Shown here one piece after another: positions 8,702-14,745 of a stretch of DNA of 21,542 bases. This DNA is from JAVBLQ01 sp031553435 (GTDB lineage: Bacteria; Bacteroidota; Bacteroidia; Bacteroidales; Azobacteroidaceae). Numbering within the stretch: position 1 is the first letter of the stretch; each line of letters starts with the position of its first letter. Position numbers and translations under genes: made by a program. The stretch is taken from the NCBI GenBank assembly GCA_031553435.1, contig JAVBLQ010000015.1:1-21542 (forward strand), given 5' to 3'. The notes under the pieces are model-generated. The model made no database searches and was not told the DNA's origin. It saw only the letters and a list, made by a program, of their open reading frames with translations.

Positions 8702-10348
8702 ATGAAGGCACTTAGTAAAACATTCATTCTTTTTGTTGTCTGCATAATCAGTCTCTCTTGTATGAAGGCCGAAGGGAATAAATATGAACATCTTTACAAA
8801 AATCTTCCTTTTGAGATGCCTCTAATACAAGCCCCCGTGTTTCCGGACAATCAGGTTTCGATTACTGATTTCGGTGGACTTGGCGATGGTATTTTCTTAA
8901 ACACCCAGGCATTTGCTAAAGCAATGGAGGCATTAGCTGCCAAAGGAGGAGGTACATTAAATGTTCCGTTTGGTGTTTGGTACACCGGGCCTATTATTTT
9001 CAAATCAAATATCAATTTACATCTGGAAGAAGGGGCATTGATCTTGTTTACTACAGATTTTAATGCTTATCCTTTGGTAGAAACAGTATTTGAAGGCTTG
9101 GATACCCGCCGTTGCCAGTCTCCTGTTTCCGGAAGAAACCTGCAGAATATTGCCATTACCGGGAAAGGTTCTATCAATGGTTCCGGACATGCCTGGCGCC
9201 CGGTTAAGAAAAGTAAAGTGACTGACAGCCAATGGAAACAAATCGTAGCATCAGGGGGAGTTCTGAATAAGAAAAAAGATTATTGGTTTCCGTCCGAAAG
9301 TTCTATGAAAGGATTGGAAATCAGTGATATGAATGTTCCTCGGGATGTTAAATCAGAAGCAGACTGGCAATCGATCAAAGATTTTCTTCGTCCTGTAATG
9401 GTTAGCTTTATTGAATGTAAAAATGTATTGTTGCAGGGAGTATTGTTTGAAAACTCTCCTGCATGGAATATTCATCCTTTGATGTGTGAAAATGTAATTT
9501 TGGATAATGTTTTTGTTCGAAATCCTGCTTATGCACAAAATGGAGACGGATTGGATCTGGAATCTTGCAAAAATTCAATTATTGTAAATAGTTTATTCGA
9601 TGTAGGAGACGACGGTATTTGCATCAAATCAGGGAAAGATGCCGACGGACGCAAACGCGGAAGACCTACAGAAAACGTTATTGTAGATAATTGTAAAGTT
9701 TTTCAAGGACACGGAGGTTTCGTTGTTGGTAGCGAAATGTCAGGAAGCGTAAGAAATATTCTTGTCAATAATTGCCAGTTTCTGGGAACAGATGTTGGTT
9801 TACGCTTCAAAAGTACCAGAGGGCGTGGAGGTGTAGTCGAAAATATTTATATTGAAAATATAAGCATGTTTGATATTCAAACAGAATCATTTTTGTTTGA
9901 CCTCTATTACGGAGGAAAATCAGCTATCGAGGTATTGGAAGACGGTGATATTACTCCTGTAGATATAACCATTCCTCCGGTAACAGAAGAAACTCCATCA
10001 TTCCGCAATATTTATGTGAAGAACCTGACATCCAGAAATGCCCGTAGAGCCATGTTTTTTAATGGTTTACCTGAAATGAATATTACAAATATCAATGTCG
10101 AGAATGCCATCATTACAGCAAAAACCGGAGCGGAAATTTCAGAATCAGATGGAATAACATTGAAAAATATCACTATTGTTCCTCAGGAAGGTCCTGCACT
10201 TATTTTGAATAATGCAAAAAATCTTCAGGCAACAAATCTCAACTGTCCGGATAGTCTGGAAGCTATTGTTGTTATGAAAGGAAATAAAACAAAAAATATC
10301 AAGTTACCTCCGTCGATGAATAAATCAAAGATAAAGACCCTGAACTAA
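8702..10348 (+). CDS. Glycoside hydrolase family 28, polygalacturonase-like
   Basis: A 548-residue exported enzyme expected to hydrolyse alpha-1,4-galacturonosyl bonds in pectin. GH28 landmarks occur in order: NGDGLD at 280-285 (in place of NTD), GDDG with the paired aspartates D303/D304, GHGG at 336-339 and RFK at 368-370 (in place of RIK). This catalytic set is complete. The N-terminal part has the VTDFGGLGDG-type entry strand (ITDFGGLGDGIFLNTQAF) of bacterial exo- and endo-acting members. The leader is hydrophobic with a possible lipobox cysteine at C20 (ISLSC), but the -3 residue is poor, so periplasmic export after conventional cleavage is equally possible. It is the last gene of the locus, consistent with processing imported oligogalacturonides. 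Confidence 0.92.
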   Translation: MKALSKTFILFVVCIISLSCMKAEGNKYEHLYKNLPFEMPLIQAPVFPDNQVSITDFGGLGDGIFLNTQAFAKAMEALAAKGGGTLNVPFGVWYTGPIIFKSNINLHLEEGALILFTTDFNAYPLVETVFEGLDTRRCQSPVSGRNLQNIAITGKGSINGSGHAWRPVKKSKVTDSQWKQIVASGGVLNKKKDYWFPSESSMKGLEISDMNVPRDVKSEADWQSIKDFLRPVMVSFIECKNVLLQGVLFENSPAWNIHPLMCENVILDNVFVRNPAYAQNGDGLDLESCKNSIIVNSLFDVGDDGICIKSGKDADGRKRGRPTENVIVDNCKVFQGHGGFVVGSEMSGSVRNILVNNCQFLGTDVGLRFKSTRGRGGVVENIYIENISMFDIQTESFLFDLYYGGKSAIEVLEDGDITPVDITIPPVTEETPSFRNIYVKNLTSRNARRAMFFNGLPEMNITNINVENAIITAKTGAEISESDGITLKNITIVPQEGPALILNNAKNLQATNLNCPDSLEAIVVMKGNKTKNIKLPPSMNKSKIKTLN

Positions 10349-10367
10349 TTTTTTTTTAATTAGAAAG

Positions 10368-10422
10368 AGACTGTTGAAAAATCCCCACGTTGTTAATACG
10401 ACTTTCAACAGTCTTCTTTTTT
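10368..10422 (+). terminator. Intrinsic terminator of the pectin locus
   Basis: A perfect 12-bp stem, AGACTGTTGAAA (10368-10379) with TTTCAACAGTCT (10403-10414), is followed by a T-rich run (TTCTTTTTT). The 23-nt loop is longer than usual. It sits 20 bp after the GH28 stop, where the operon meets convergent genes. On the minus strand no comparable T-run follows. Confidence 0.7.
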
Positions 10423-10434
10423 AGAAACAGTCAT

Positions 10435-10617
10435 TTATATTTCATCCCTGAATTGTAGCCCTTTTTCTTCCAGAACTTTCTTTAACTTTTGAATAACATA
10501 CTTTCCAATACCATGAAGTTTTAATATTTCAGATTCAGAATATTGAGATAATTTTTGGAGTGTAGTATCAAAGTTATTTGTGATTGAAATTCTTGAATAT
10601 TTCGGATGCCTGGTTAA
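10435..10617 (-). pseudogene. Start-less remnant of a helix-hairpin-helix (RNA polymerase alpha-CTD-like) protein
   Basis: On the minus strand a 60-codon open frame ends at TAA (10435-10437). Its C-terminal part (LQKLSQYSESEILKLHGIGK, then KLKKVLEEKGLQF) closely follows the helix-hairpin-helix pattern of small alpha-CTD-like DNA-binding proteins of Bacteroidota. The frame opens after an in-frame TGA (10618-10620) and contains no ATG, GTG or TTG before the recognisable motif. It overlaps the last 44 bases of the winged-helix gene in the +1 frame. It is therefore either a decayed fragment or the far side of a frameshift that once joined it to that gene. The spacing around the hairpin is normal, so decay would be fairly recent. 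Confidence 0.6.
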
Positions 10618-11635
10618 TCAAATGTTCTACTGACTGATCCTGTTGTTCAAAAAAAACTGGAATAATTAACTTATTTTTTGCTGTTGATTTTTTCCAAACC
10701 CCTGTAACTTGTCCGTTTTTTATAATAACAGGTCTGAATATCCCATTACTTGAAATGGCTTTGCTGTGGTGCTCAGAAGTGATCACAGCTTTCCGGTCTT
10801 TATAGCTAATAATATATTCGTCGAAAGCTGGTAATAGAAGAATCAATTCTTTTTCAATGATTTTATCAATAGAATTGTTCATCCAGTAAATTTGGGAATC
10901 AATGTTTTCAGGAGTGAACCTTGATTTTACCATCTCCAACGCATGTCTGGCATCAGTTGCAGACAATCCTGACCACCAAATGAAATCTTGCAAAGTTGCA
11001 GCGCCATGGCTTCTGAAATATATCGAGGCAAATTTTGCTAAAGCCTCATCTTTGGAGAGGGAACTGGTTTTCGGAATCCTTTCCTCCAATAGAGCGTAAG
11101 TGTGCTTTTTATTCTGCATAGCTCCACTGCAAATAATACCGTCTAATTCTGCACGCATCAGAAAATGTGTGATACGGGCCGGATTAATGTGGATATTATT
11201 TTTTTCTATTGCTTTGGCAAGTTCTTCTTTAGTAAGATGTTTATATCCTTCCAATGTTTTCTCAATAATGCGATTGGTCTGATTATAAACCTCTTCTGTA
11301 ATTTCCAAATCCCGATCTCTTGATCTTGTGGAAGATTTGATTTTGGGAGCTGTTAATTGTAACATCCAACGAATATCTTCCGGAGATACGAAATGCCAGG
11401 TAGGCCGCATGATATGAGTTCTTAATATCTCACCATTATCAAAAGCTTTTTGGACAATATTGTTTGTGCAGTCAGGAATCCTTATGCCTACAGCCCATTT
11501 GGCCATATTATAATCTTGCGCTTGCATGGCGCCCATCCAGGAAACAACATCTTTGGGTGTTTTTAACTCAGATCCGATGAGTTGTTGATTGATAAGGCGG
11601 GAATGAGCGATTGTCGGGTTAGTCATAAAATGCAT
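10574..11635 (-). CDS. Winged-helix DNA-binding protein, AlkZ/YcaQ-like (COG3214)
   Basis: A 353-residue protein matching the HTH_42 winged-helix family that includes the DNA glycosylases AlkZ and YcaQ. The start ARLINQQL-like region (HSRLINQQLIG), the MGAMQAQDYNMAKWAVG block, LRTHIMRPTWHFV and SHGAATLQDFIWWSGL are family hallmarks. Q38-A-Q40 occupies the position of the QxQ/QxD catalytic motif described for AlkZ-type glycosylases, so unhooking or excision of alkylated bases is possible but not shown. Start choice: M1 at 11635; M4 (11626) is a reasonable alternative. The gene lies 25 bp after the VOC gene on the same strand, so the two are probably co-transcribed. Its stop is overlapped by the helix-hairpin-helix remnant. 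Confidence 0.8.
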   Translation of the reverse strand: MHFMTNPTIAHSRLINQQLIGSELKTPKDVVSWMGAMQAQDYNMAKWAVGIRIPDCTNNIVQKAFDNGEILRTHIMRPTWHFVSPEDIRWMLQLTAPKIKSSTRSRDRDLEITEEVYNQTNRIIEKTLEGYKHLTKEELAKAIEKNNIHINPARITHFLMRAELDGIICSGAMQNKKHTYALLEERIPKTSSLSKDEALAKFASIYFRSHGAATLQDFIWWSGLSATDARHALEMVKSRFTPENIDSQIYWMNNSIDKIIEKELILLLPAFDEYIISYKDRKAVITSEHHSKAISSNGIFRPVIIKNGQVTGVWKKSTAKNKLIIPVFFEQQDQSVEHLINQASEIFKNFNHK

Positions 11636-11640
11636 TTTTT

Positions 11641-11665
11641 AGTGAAGAGTTCTTTTCTCTTCACT
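11641..11665. repeat. 9-bp inverted repeat between the VOC and winged-helix genes
   Basis: AGTGAAGAG (11641-11649) and CTCTTCACT (11657-11665) flank a 7-nt loop. It includes the stop codon of the VOC gene and ends 5 bp before the start of the winged-helix gene. The transcript would continue with A residues, not U, so it is not an intrinsic terminator. The word AGTGAAGA recurs in the element at 13883-13956. Confidence 0.75.
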
Positions 11666-12095
11666 TATTTGGGTCTTCATCGTAATTCAGCAACCAGTTG
11701 ATACCGAATTGATCAACGAGTGAACCGAATAAAGTCGCAAAAAATGTTTTCTCCAGAGGCATTGTTACAGATCCTCCTTCCGAAAGTGCATTGAAAATTC
11801 TTTTGGTTTCTTCAGCACTTTCTGTACAGAGAGTGATTGCAACATTATCTCCAACTGTTGTAATCTGTCCGCAACCCGCAGCCGTATCGGCTCCCATCAA
11901 CGTTACATTTTCAGTTAGAGGGAGAGAAACATGCATAATTTTTTCTTTTTCCTCTTCCGGTATTGGCATTGTTGCATCAGGCATATCTTTGTAACGTCCG
12001 AGATATTCGAATTCTCCGCCGAATATTGATTTGTAAAAGTTGAAAGCAGCTTCACAAGTGCCGTTGAATGATAAATAAGGATTTACAGTTAGCAT
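11661..12095 (-). CDS. VOC/PhnB-like (glyoxalase-fold) protein
   Basis: A 144-residue protein of the vicinal-oxygen-chelate superfamily, PhnB/3-demethylubiquinone-methyltransferase-like branch. The start MLTVNPYLSFNGTCEAAFNFYKSIFGGEF, the middle HVSLPLTENVTLMGAD and the end KTFFATLFGSLVDQFGINWLL are diagnostic. The frame extends 14 codons further upstream to 12137, but that extension overlaps a promoter-like TACTTTTG and lacks family similarity, so the start at 12095 is chosen. The biochemical role of this branch is generally unknown; a metal-dependent small-molecule or antibiotic-resistance function cannot be claimed. Likely first gene of a two-gene unit with the winged-helix gene. Confidence 0.85.
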   Translation of the reverse strand: MLTVNPYLSFNGTCEAAFNFYKSIFGGEFEYLGRYKDMPDATMPIPEEEKEKIMHVSLPLTENVTLMGADTAAGCGQITTVGDNVAITLCTESAEETKRIFNALSEGGSVTMPLEKTFFATLFGSLVDQFGINWLLNYDEDPNK

Positions 12096-12134
12096 AATTT
12101 TAAGTTTAAAAGATTTGACGATATTTTTACTTAA

Positions 12135-12142
12135 CAAAAGTA
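12135..12142 (-). promoter_or_regulatory. Candidate -7 promoter element for the VOC gene
   Basis: On the minus strand TACTTTTG matches the Bacteroidota -7 consensus TAnnTTTG. It would place the transcript start about 30-35 nt before the ATG at 12095. No clear TTTG -33 element is seen about 19 nt upstream, which keeps confidence low. Confidence 0.35.
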
Positions 12143-12207
12143 CAACAGTTTTTTGAATAGTATTGTTCTATCTTTTTGATCAATAAATATTAAACAATGT
12201 CCTATTT

Positions 12208-13068
12208 TTACTTTTCACTCAATTTCAGTTCCTTCAAAAAATTCGGAATGCTTTGCTCAAAGTTCACTCCAAAACGCAAATCGGTTTTGGCATCGGCTGT
12301 ACGATTAATACTTTCTGTTGTAAAATTGACGGCGATCTGTGCAGCTTGAGTCAAATCGAAATCATTCATAATGGCTGATAATAAGGCGCTTCCGAACACG
12401 TCTCCTGTGCCGTGATAATAACCCGGAATCCTTTTGGCGAGAGCATAACCGGTTTTACCTGTAGTCCGGTCGTAAGTTGCGGCTCCCAATTCCTTGTCAT
12501 CAAAAAATACACCGGTAAGGACGATTTGTTTAGGCCCCAGTTCACTTAATTTTTTCATTAAGTTTTCTATATATTCTTTTGTATAAGGACCATCCTGATA
12601 TTTTTCACCAACCAATAATGTTGCTTCTGTGATGTTGGGGACAATGATATCTGCCTTTGTACATAATTTTGCCATACCTTTGGCAAATTCAGGCGAGAAT
12701 ATCTTGTATAATTCGCCATTATCTGCCATAACAGGATCTACCAGAATGGTAGTATCTTTTTCTTTGAACATATCAAAGAACTTAGAAATCAAGTCCAATT
12801 GTTCGAAAGAACCCAGAAATCCGGTGTAGATTGCGTCAAATTTGATGTCTAATGACTTCCAATGTTCGAAGAACGGATTCAAATCTTCTGTTAAATCCCT
12901 GTAAGTAAATCCGGTAAATCCTCCGGTGTGTGTTGACAAAACGGCTGTCGGCACTACACTGGTTTCTATTCCTGCAGCCGAAATAATAGGCAATGCAACA
13001 GTCAATGAACATTTGCCGAAACCGGATATATCATGGATAGCTGCAACTCTTTTTTGATGTTTTTCCAT
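12208..13068 (-). CDS. Pyridoxal/pyridoxamine kinase (PdxK/PdxY family)
   Basis: A 286-residue ribokinase-superfamily protein, the usual length for PdxK/PdxY, which phosphorylate vitamin B6 forms with ATP to make pyridoxal 5'-phosphate in the cytoplasm. Visible motifs: AIHDISGFGKCSLTVALP at the N-terminus (substrate site), STHTGGF, DPVMADNGELY (D111 onward), VPNITEATLLVG, and the anion-hole motif HGTGDVFGSAL, with D223 as expected catalytic base. PdxK and PdxY cannot be separated from motifs alone, so no symbol is given. It starts just downstream of a long palindromic repeat (13074-13172) that would lie in its 5' UTR. The local aminotransferase at 17802-18977 uses the same cofactor, but no operon link exists. 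Confidence 0.9.
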   Translation of the reverse strand: MEKHQKRVAAIHDISGFGKCSLTVALPIISAAGIETSVVPTAVLSTHTGGFTGFTYRDLTEDLNPFFEHWKSLDIKFDAIYTGFLGSFEQLDLISKFFDMFKEKDTTILVDPVMADNGELYKIFSPEFAKGMAKLCTKADIIVPNITEATLLVGEKYQDGPYTKEYIENLMKKLSELGPKQIVLTGVFFDDKELGAATYDRTTGKTGYALAKRIPGYYHGTGDVFGSALLSAIMNDFDLTQAAQIAVNFTTESINRTADAKTDLRFGVNFEQSIPNFLKELKLSEK

Positions 13069-13073
13069 TTTTC

Positions 13074-13172
13074 TTAAGTTTTATGTTTTAAGTTATAAGT
13101 TTTATGTTATATGTTATACGTTACAAGCGCGCGTAAGCCAACTAACGTATAACTTAAAACGTAAAACTCTTA
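13074..13172. repeat. Palindromic repeat in the 5' leader of the pyridoxal kinase gene
   Basis: The left arm is built of words such as AAGTTTTATGTT and AAGTTATA, the right arm of the complements (ACGTATAACTTAAAACGTAAAACT). The innermost stem is perfect over 11 bp: GTTATACGTTA (13113-13123) with 13143-13153. The unlike GC-rich centre (13124-13142) contains GCGTAAGCC at 13131-13139. The same family recurs at 13251-13335. Confidence 0.85.
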
Positions 13173-13182
13173 ATTAAGGTTG

Positions 13183-13213
13183 CAAAATTAATTTTTCTTC
13201 CGAAAAAACTCAA
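13183..13213 (-). promoter_or_regulatory. Promoter candidate for the pyridoxal kinase gene
   Basis: On the minus strand TAATTTTG (13183-13190) fits the -7 consensus TAnnTTTG, with TTG (13211-13213) 20 nt upstream as a -33 element. The transcript would begin near 13176 and carry the palindrome 13074-13172 as a roughly 105-nt 5' UTR. Confidence 0.5.
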
Positions 13214-13231
13214 TGCTTTAAAACATTTTTC

Positions 13232-13239
13232 TACTTTTG
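13232..13239 (+). promoter_or_regulatory. Candidate -7 promoter element for the DUF4833-like gene
   Basis: TACTTTTG matches TAnnTTTG. No good -33 element is visible, so this is tentative. If used, transcription would start just before the palindrome 13251-13335 and place it in the 5' UTR, mirroring the arrangement on the other side of this divergent region. Confidence 0.35.
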
Positions 13240-13250
13240 CTTCCATTACT

Positions 13251-13335
13251 TTATGTTTTACGTTTTTAAGTTATACGTTATATGTTGACTTGCGCACGGA
13301 AAAACGTAAAACTTATAACTTAAAACGTAAAACTA
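13251..13335. repeat. Palindromic repeat before the DUF4833-like gene
   Basis: Left-arm words GTTTTACGTTTT and AAGTTATA are matched by complements in the right arm (ACTTATAACTTAAAACGTAAAACT). The GC-rich centre CTTGCGCACGG (13289-13299) read on the opposite strand is CCGTGCGCAAG, nearly the centre of the element at 13883-13956. It ends 4 bp before the ATG at 13340. It is a relative of the element at 13074-13172. Confidence 0.85.
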
Positions 13336-13339
13336 TAAT

Positions 13340-13867
13340 ATGAACAAATCATTAATCTTCAGCATTTTATTTTTGCTCCTTATACAATGGATATTTCCTC
13401 AGAATGTTGAAAATAAAGACAATACTTATCCGACTCCGGATCGCCTTTTTCATGTGGAGCGAAGCAAAAACAAGAATATCATATGCTATGACATAAATCT
13501 GAATGGTGAAGGTAAATGGAACTCTTCTCATCCGGTGAAGATATATTGGGTGAACAGAGAAGAAGAGCCGGGAAAAACCAACGGATTGAATTTCATTCAG
13601 AAAAAATTGGCTTTCGGCTATAAATTACATTCTCATGATGGTACAACATGTATAATTTCGTTGAACGCCTGTTCCGATAAAAAGATAACGATTACACAGA
13701 AAGAAAAAGAATATTTTTGTTCCATGGATATTAATTCTACACCGTCAAAACTGAAAAATGTGTACGTGAAATCGAAAGATGGAAATTCTACCAAAGTCGA
13801 ATATGTCGAACTTTATGGAACTTGTATCCAAACGGGAAAAGCAATATCAGAGAGAATAATCCCATGA
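13340..13867 (+). CDS. Exported DUF4833-like protein of unknown function
   Basis: A 175-residue protein with an N-terminal hydrophobic signal (residues about 4-20, cleavage likely after IFPQ). The mature part begins TYPTPDRLFHVERSKNKNIICYDINL and continues HPVKIYWVNREE, then IQKKLAFGYKL, a pattern I recognise as the DUF4833 family. The late ACSDKKITITQKEKEYFCSMDIN segment would complete a small beta-rich fold. Three cysteines in the mature part (in IICYD, TTCII and NACSD) and a fourth in EYFCS leave disulphides possible. No catalytic motif is visible and the role is unknown. It is followed after about 100 bp by the rhomboid gene on the same strand, with a palindromic element between. Confidence 0.7.
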   Translation: MNKSLIFSILFLLLIQWIFPQNVENKDNTYPTPDRLFHVERSKNKNIICYDINLNGEGKWNSSHPVKIYWVNREEEPGKTNGLNFIQKKLAFGYKLHSHDGTTCIISLNACSDKKITITQKEKEYFCSMDINSTPSKLKNVYVKSKDGNSTKVEYVELYGTCIQTGKAISERIIP

Positions 13868-13882
13868 TTTATAAATTTAATA

Positions 13883-13956
13883 ACTAAAAAGTGAAGAACT
13901 TGGGATTTTTCGTGCGTAAGCCCGGATTCTTAGTTTTTCACTCTTAATTCTTCACT
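13883..13956. repeat. Palindromic repeat between the DUF4833-like and rhomboid genes
   Basis: AGTGAAGAA (13890-13898) pairs with TTCTTCACT (13948-13956), and a further partial copy, AGTTTTTCACT, lies inside the right arm. The centre carries CGTGCGTAAGCC, whose GCGTAAGCC (13914-13922) is identical to the centre of the element at 13074-13172. It begins 15 bp after a stop codon and ends 13 bp before the next ATG. Confidence 0.75.
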
Positions 13957-13969
13957 CAAAAAAAATTCA

Positions 13970-14584
13970 ATGAATCCAACACTGTTTTTATGTATCGCAA
14001 CTATTGGAGTTAGCATCTGGGCTTTCAATGATCGCCAGCTGATAGATAAATTAATCTTATCCCCATATTCGGTTGTCCACCGGAAAGAATGGTATAGGGT
14101 GATTACCCATGCTTTTATTCATGCCGATTGGATGCACCTGATATTTAACATGATAGCGCTTTGGTCATTTGGCAAAGCGATACAATATTATTTTTCTGAA
14201 CTGACCTCTGTTCCGTATCTGCATTTTTATTTGATGTATTTTCTGGCAATAATCATTTCTTCTGTTCCGGATCTAATGCAGCAAAAAAATAACATCTCTT
14301 TTCTCAGTTTAGGCGCTTCCGGAGCTGTTTCCGCAGTAGTTTTTGCAGCCATATTTTTTGATCCCTGGCACATGATATTTATTTTCTTTATCCCATGTCC
14401 CGGCATTATTTTCGGAGTTGTTTATCTGCTTTATTCAAATTATATGAATAAAAGAGGTGGAGATATGATCAATCACAATGCTCACATGTATGGGGCTATT
14501 TTCGGATTTATTTATCCGCTAATTATTGAGCCTTCTTCTATTTTCCATTTTATTAATCAAATAATGCATCCGCACTTTTTTTGA
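13970..14584 (+). CDS. Rhomboid-family intramembrane serine protease
   Basis: A 204-residue polytopic membrane protein with about six hydrophobic segments. The catalytic pair is visible: S117 in the GASGAV motif and H172 in the NAHMYGAIFG segment, matching the rhomboid GxSG and AHxxG motifs. The HADWMHLIFNM stretch (about residues 51-61) supplies the conserved histidine and the asparagine associated with the oxyanion hole. By family knowledge rhomboids cut transmembrane segments of other membrane proteins inside the bilayer; the substrate here is unknown. The final stop lies within the first heptamer of the following repeat array. The next gene encodes a membrane-anchored protein, which could be a partner, but nothing in the sequence shows this. 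Confidence 0.88.
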   Translation: MNPTLFLCIATIGVSIWAFNDRQLIDKLILSPYSVVHRKEWYRVITHAFIHADWMHLIFNMIALWSFGKAIQYYFSELTSVPYLHFYLMYFLAIIISSVPDLMQQKNNISFLSLGASGAVSAVVFAAIFFDPWHMIFIFFIPCPGIIFGVVYLLYSNYMNKRGGDMINHNAHMYGAIFGFIYPLIIEPSSIFHFINQIMHPHFF

Positions 14585-14738
14585 GTTACAAGTTACAAGT
14601 TACGAGTTACAGGTTACTAGTTACGGACAGTCTGCAACTAACTCGTAACCAGCAACCCGTAACCTGTAACCCGTAACTCGTAACCCGTAACTTGTAACCC
14701 GTAACCCGTAACTTGTAACTCGTAACCCGTAACTCACA
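14584..14738. repeat. Inverted heptamer array (6 units, spacer, 13 units)
   Basis: Six heptamers of the form [AG]GTTAC[AGT] run in strict register from 14584 to 14625. A 15-nt spacer (14626-14640) follows, then 13 heptamers of the complementary type ACTCGTA/ACCCGTA/ACTTGTA from 14641 to 14731, with a degenerate fourteenth. The GTTAC core (or its complement) is kept in nearly every unit, and the two linking positions vary almost only between A and G. The array fills the whole gap from the rhomboid stop codon to 8 bp before the next ATG. Confidence 0.95.
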
Positions 14739-14745
14739 ATTAAAA

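Noticed and set aside
10349..10362. T-run right after the GH28 stop as terminator
   Set aside because: No stem precedes it; the hairpin at 10368-10414 with its own T-run is the better candidate.
11641..11665. Intrinsic terminator between the VOC and winged-helix genes
   Set aside because: On the coding (minus) strand the stem is followed by A residues, and on the plus strand only TATTT follows with no coding unit ending there.
12096..12137. Upstream start giving the VOC protein 14 extra residues
   Set aside because: The extension lacks family similarity and overlaps a promoter-like TACTTTTG.
14584..14738. CRISPR-like repeat array
   Set aside because: The units are 7 nt with no unique spacers, and the second half is inverted.
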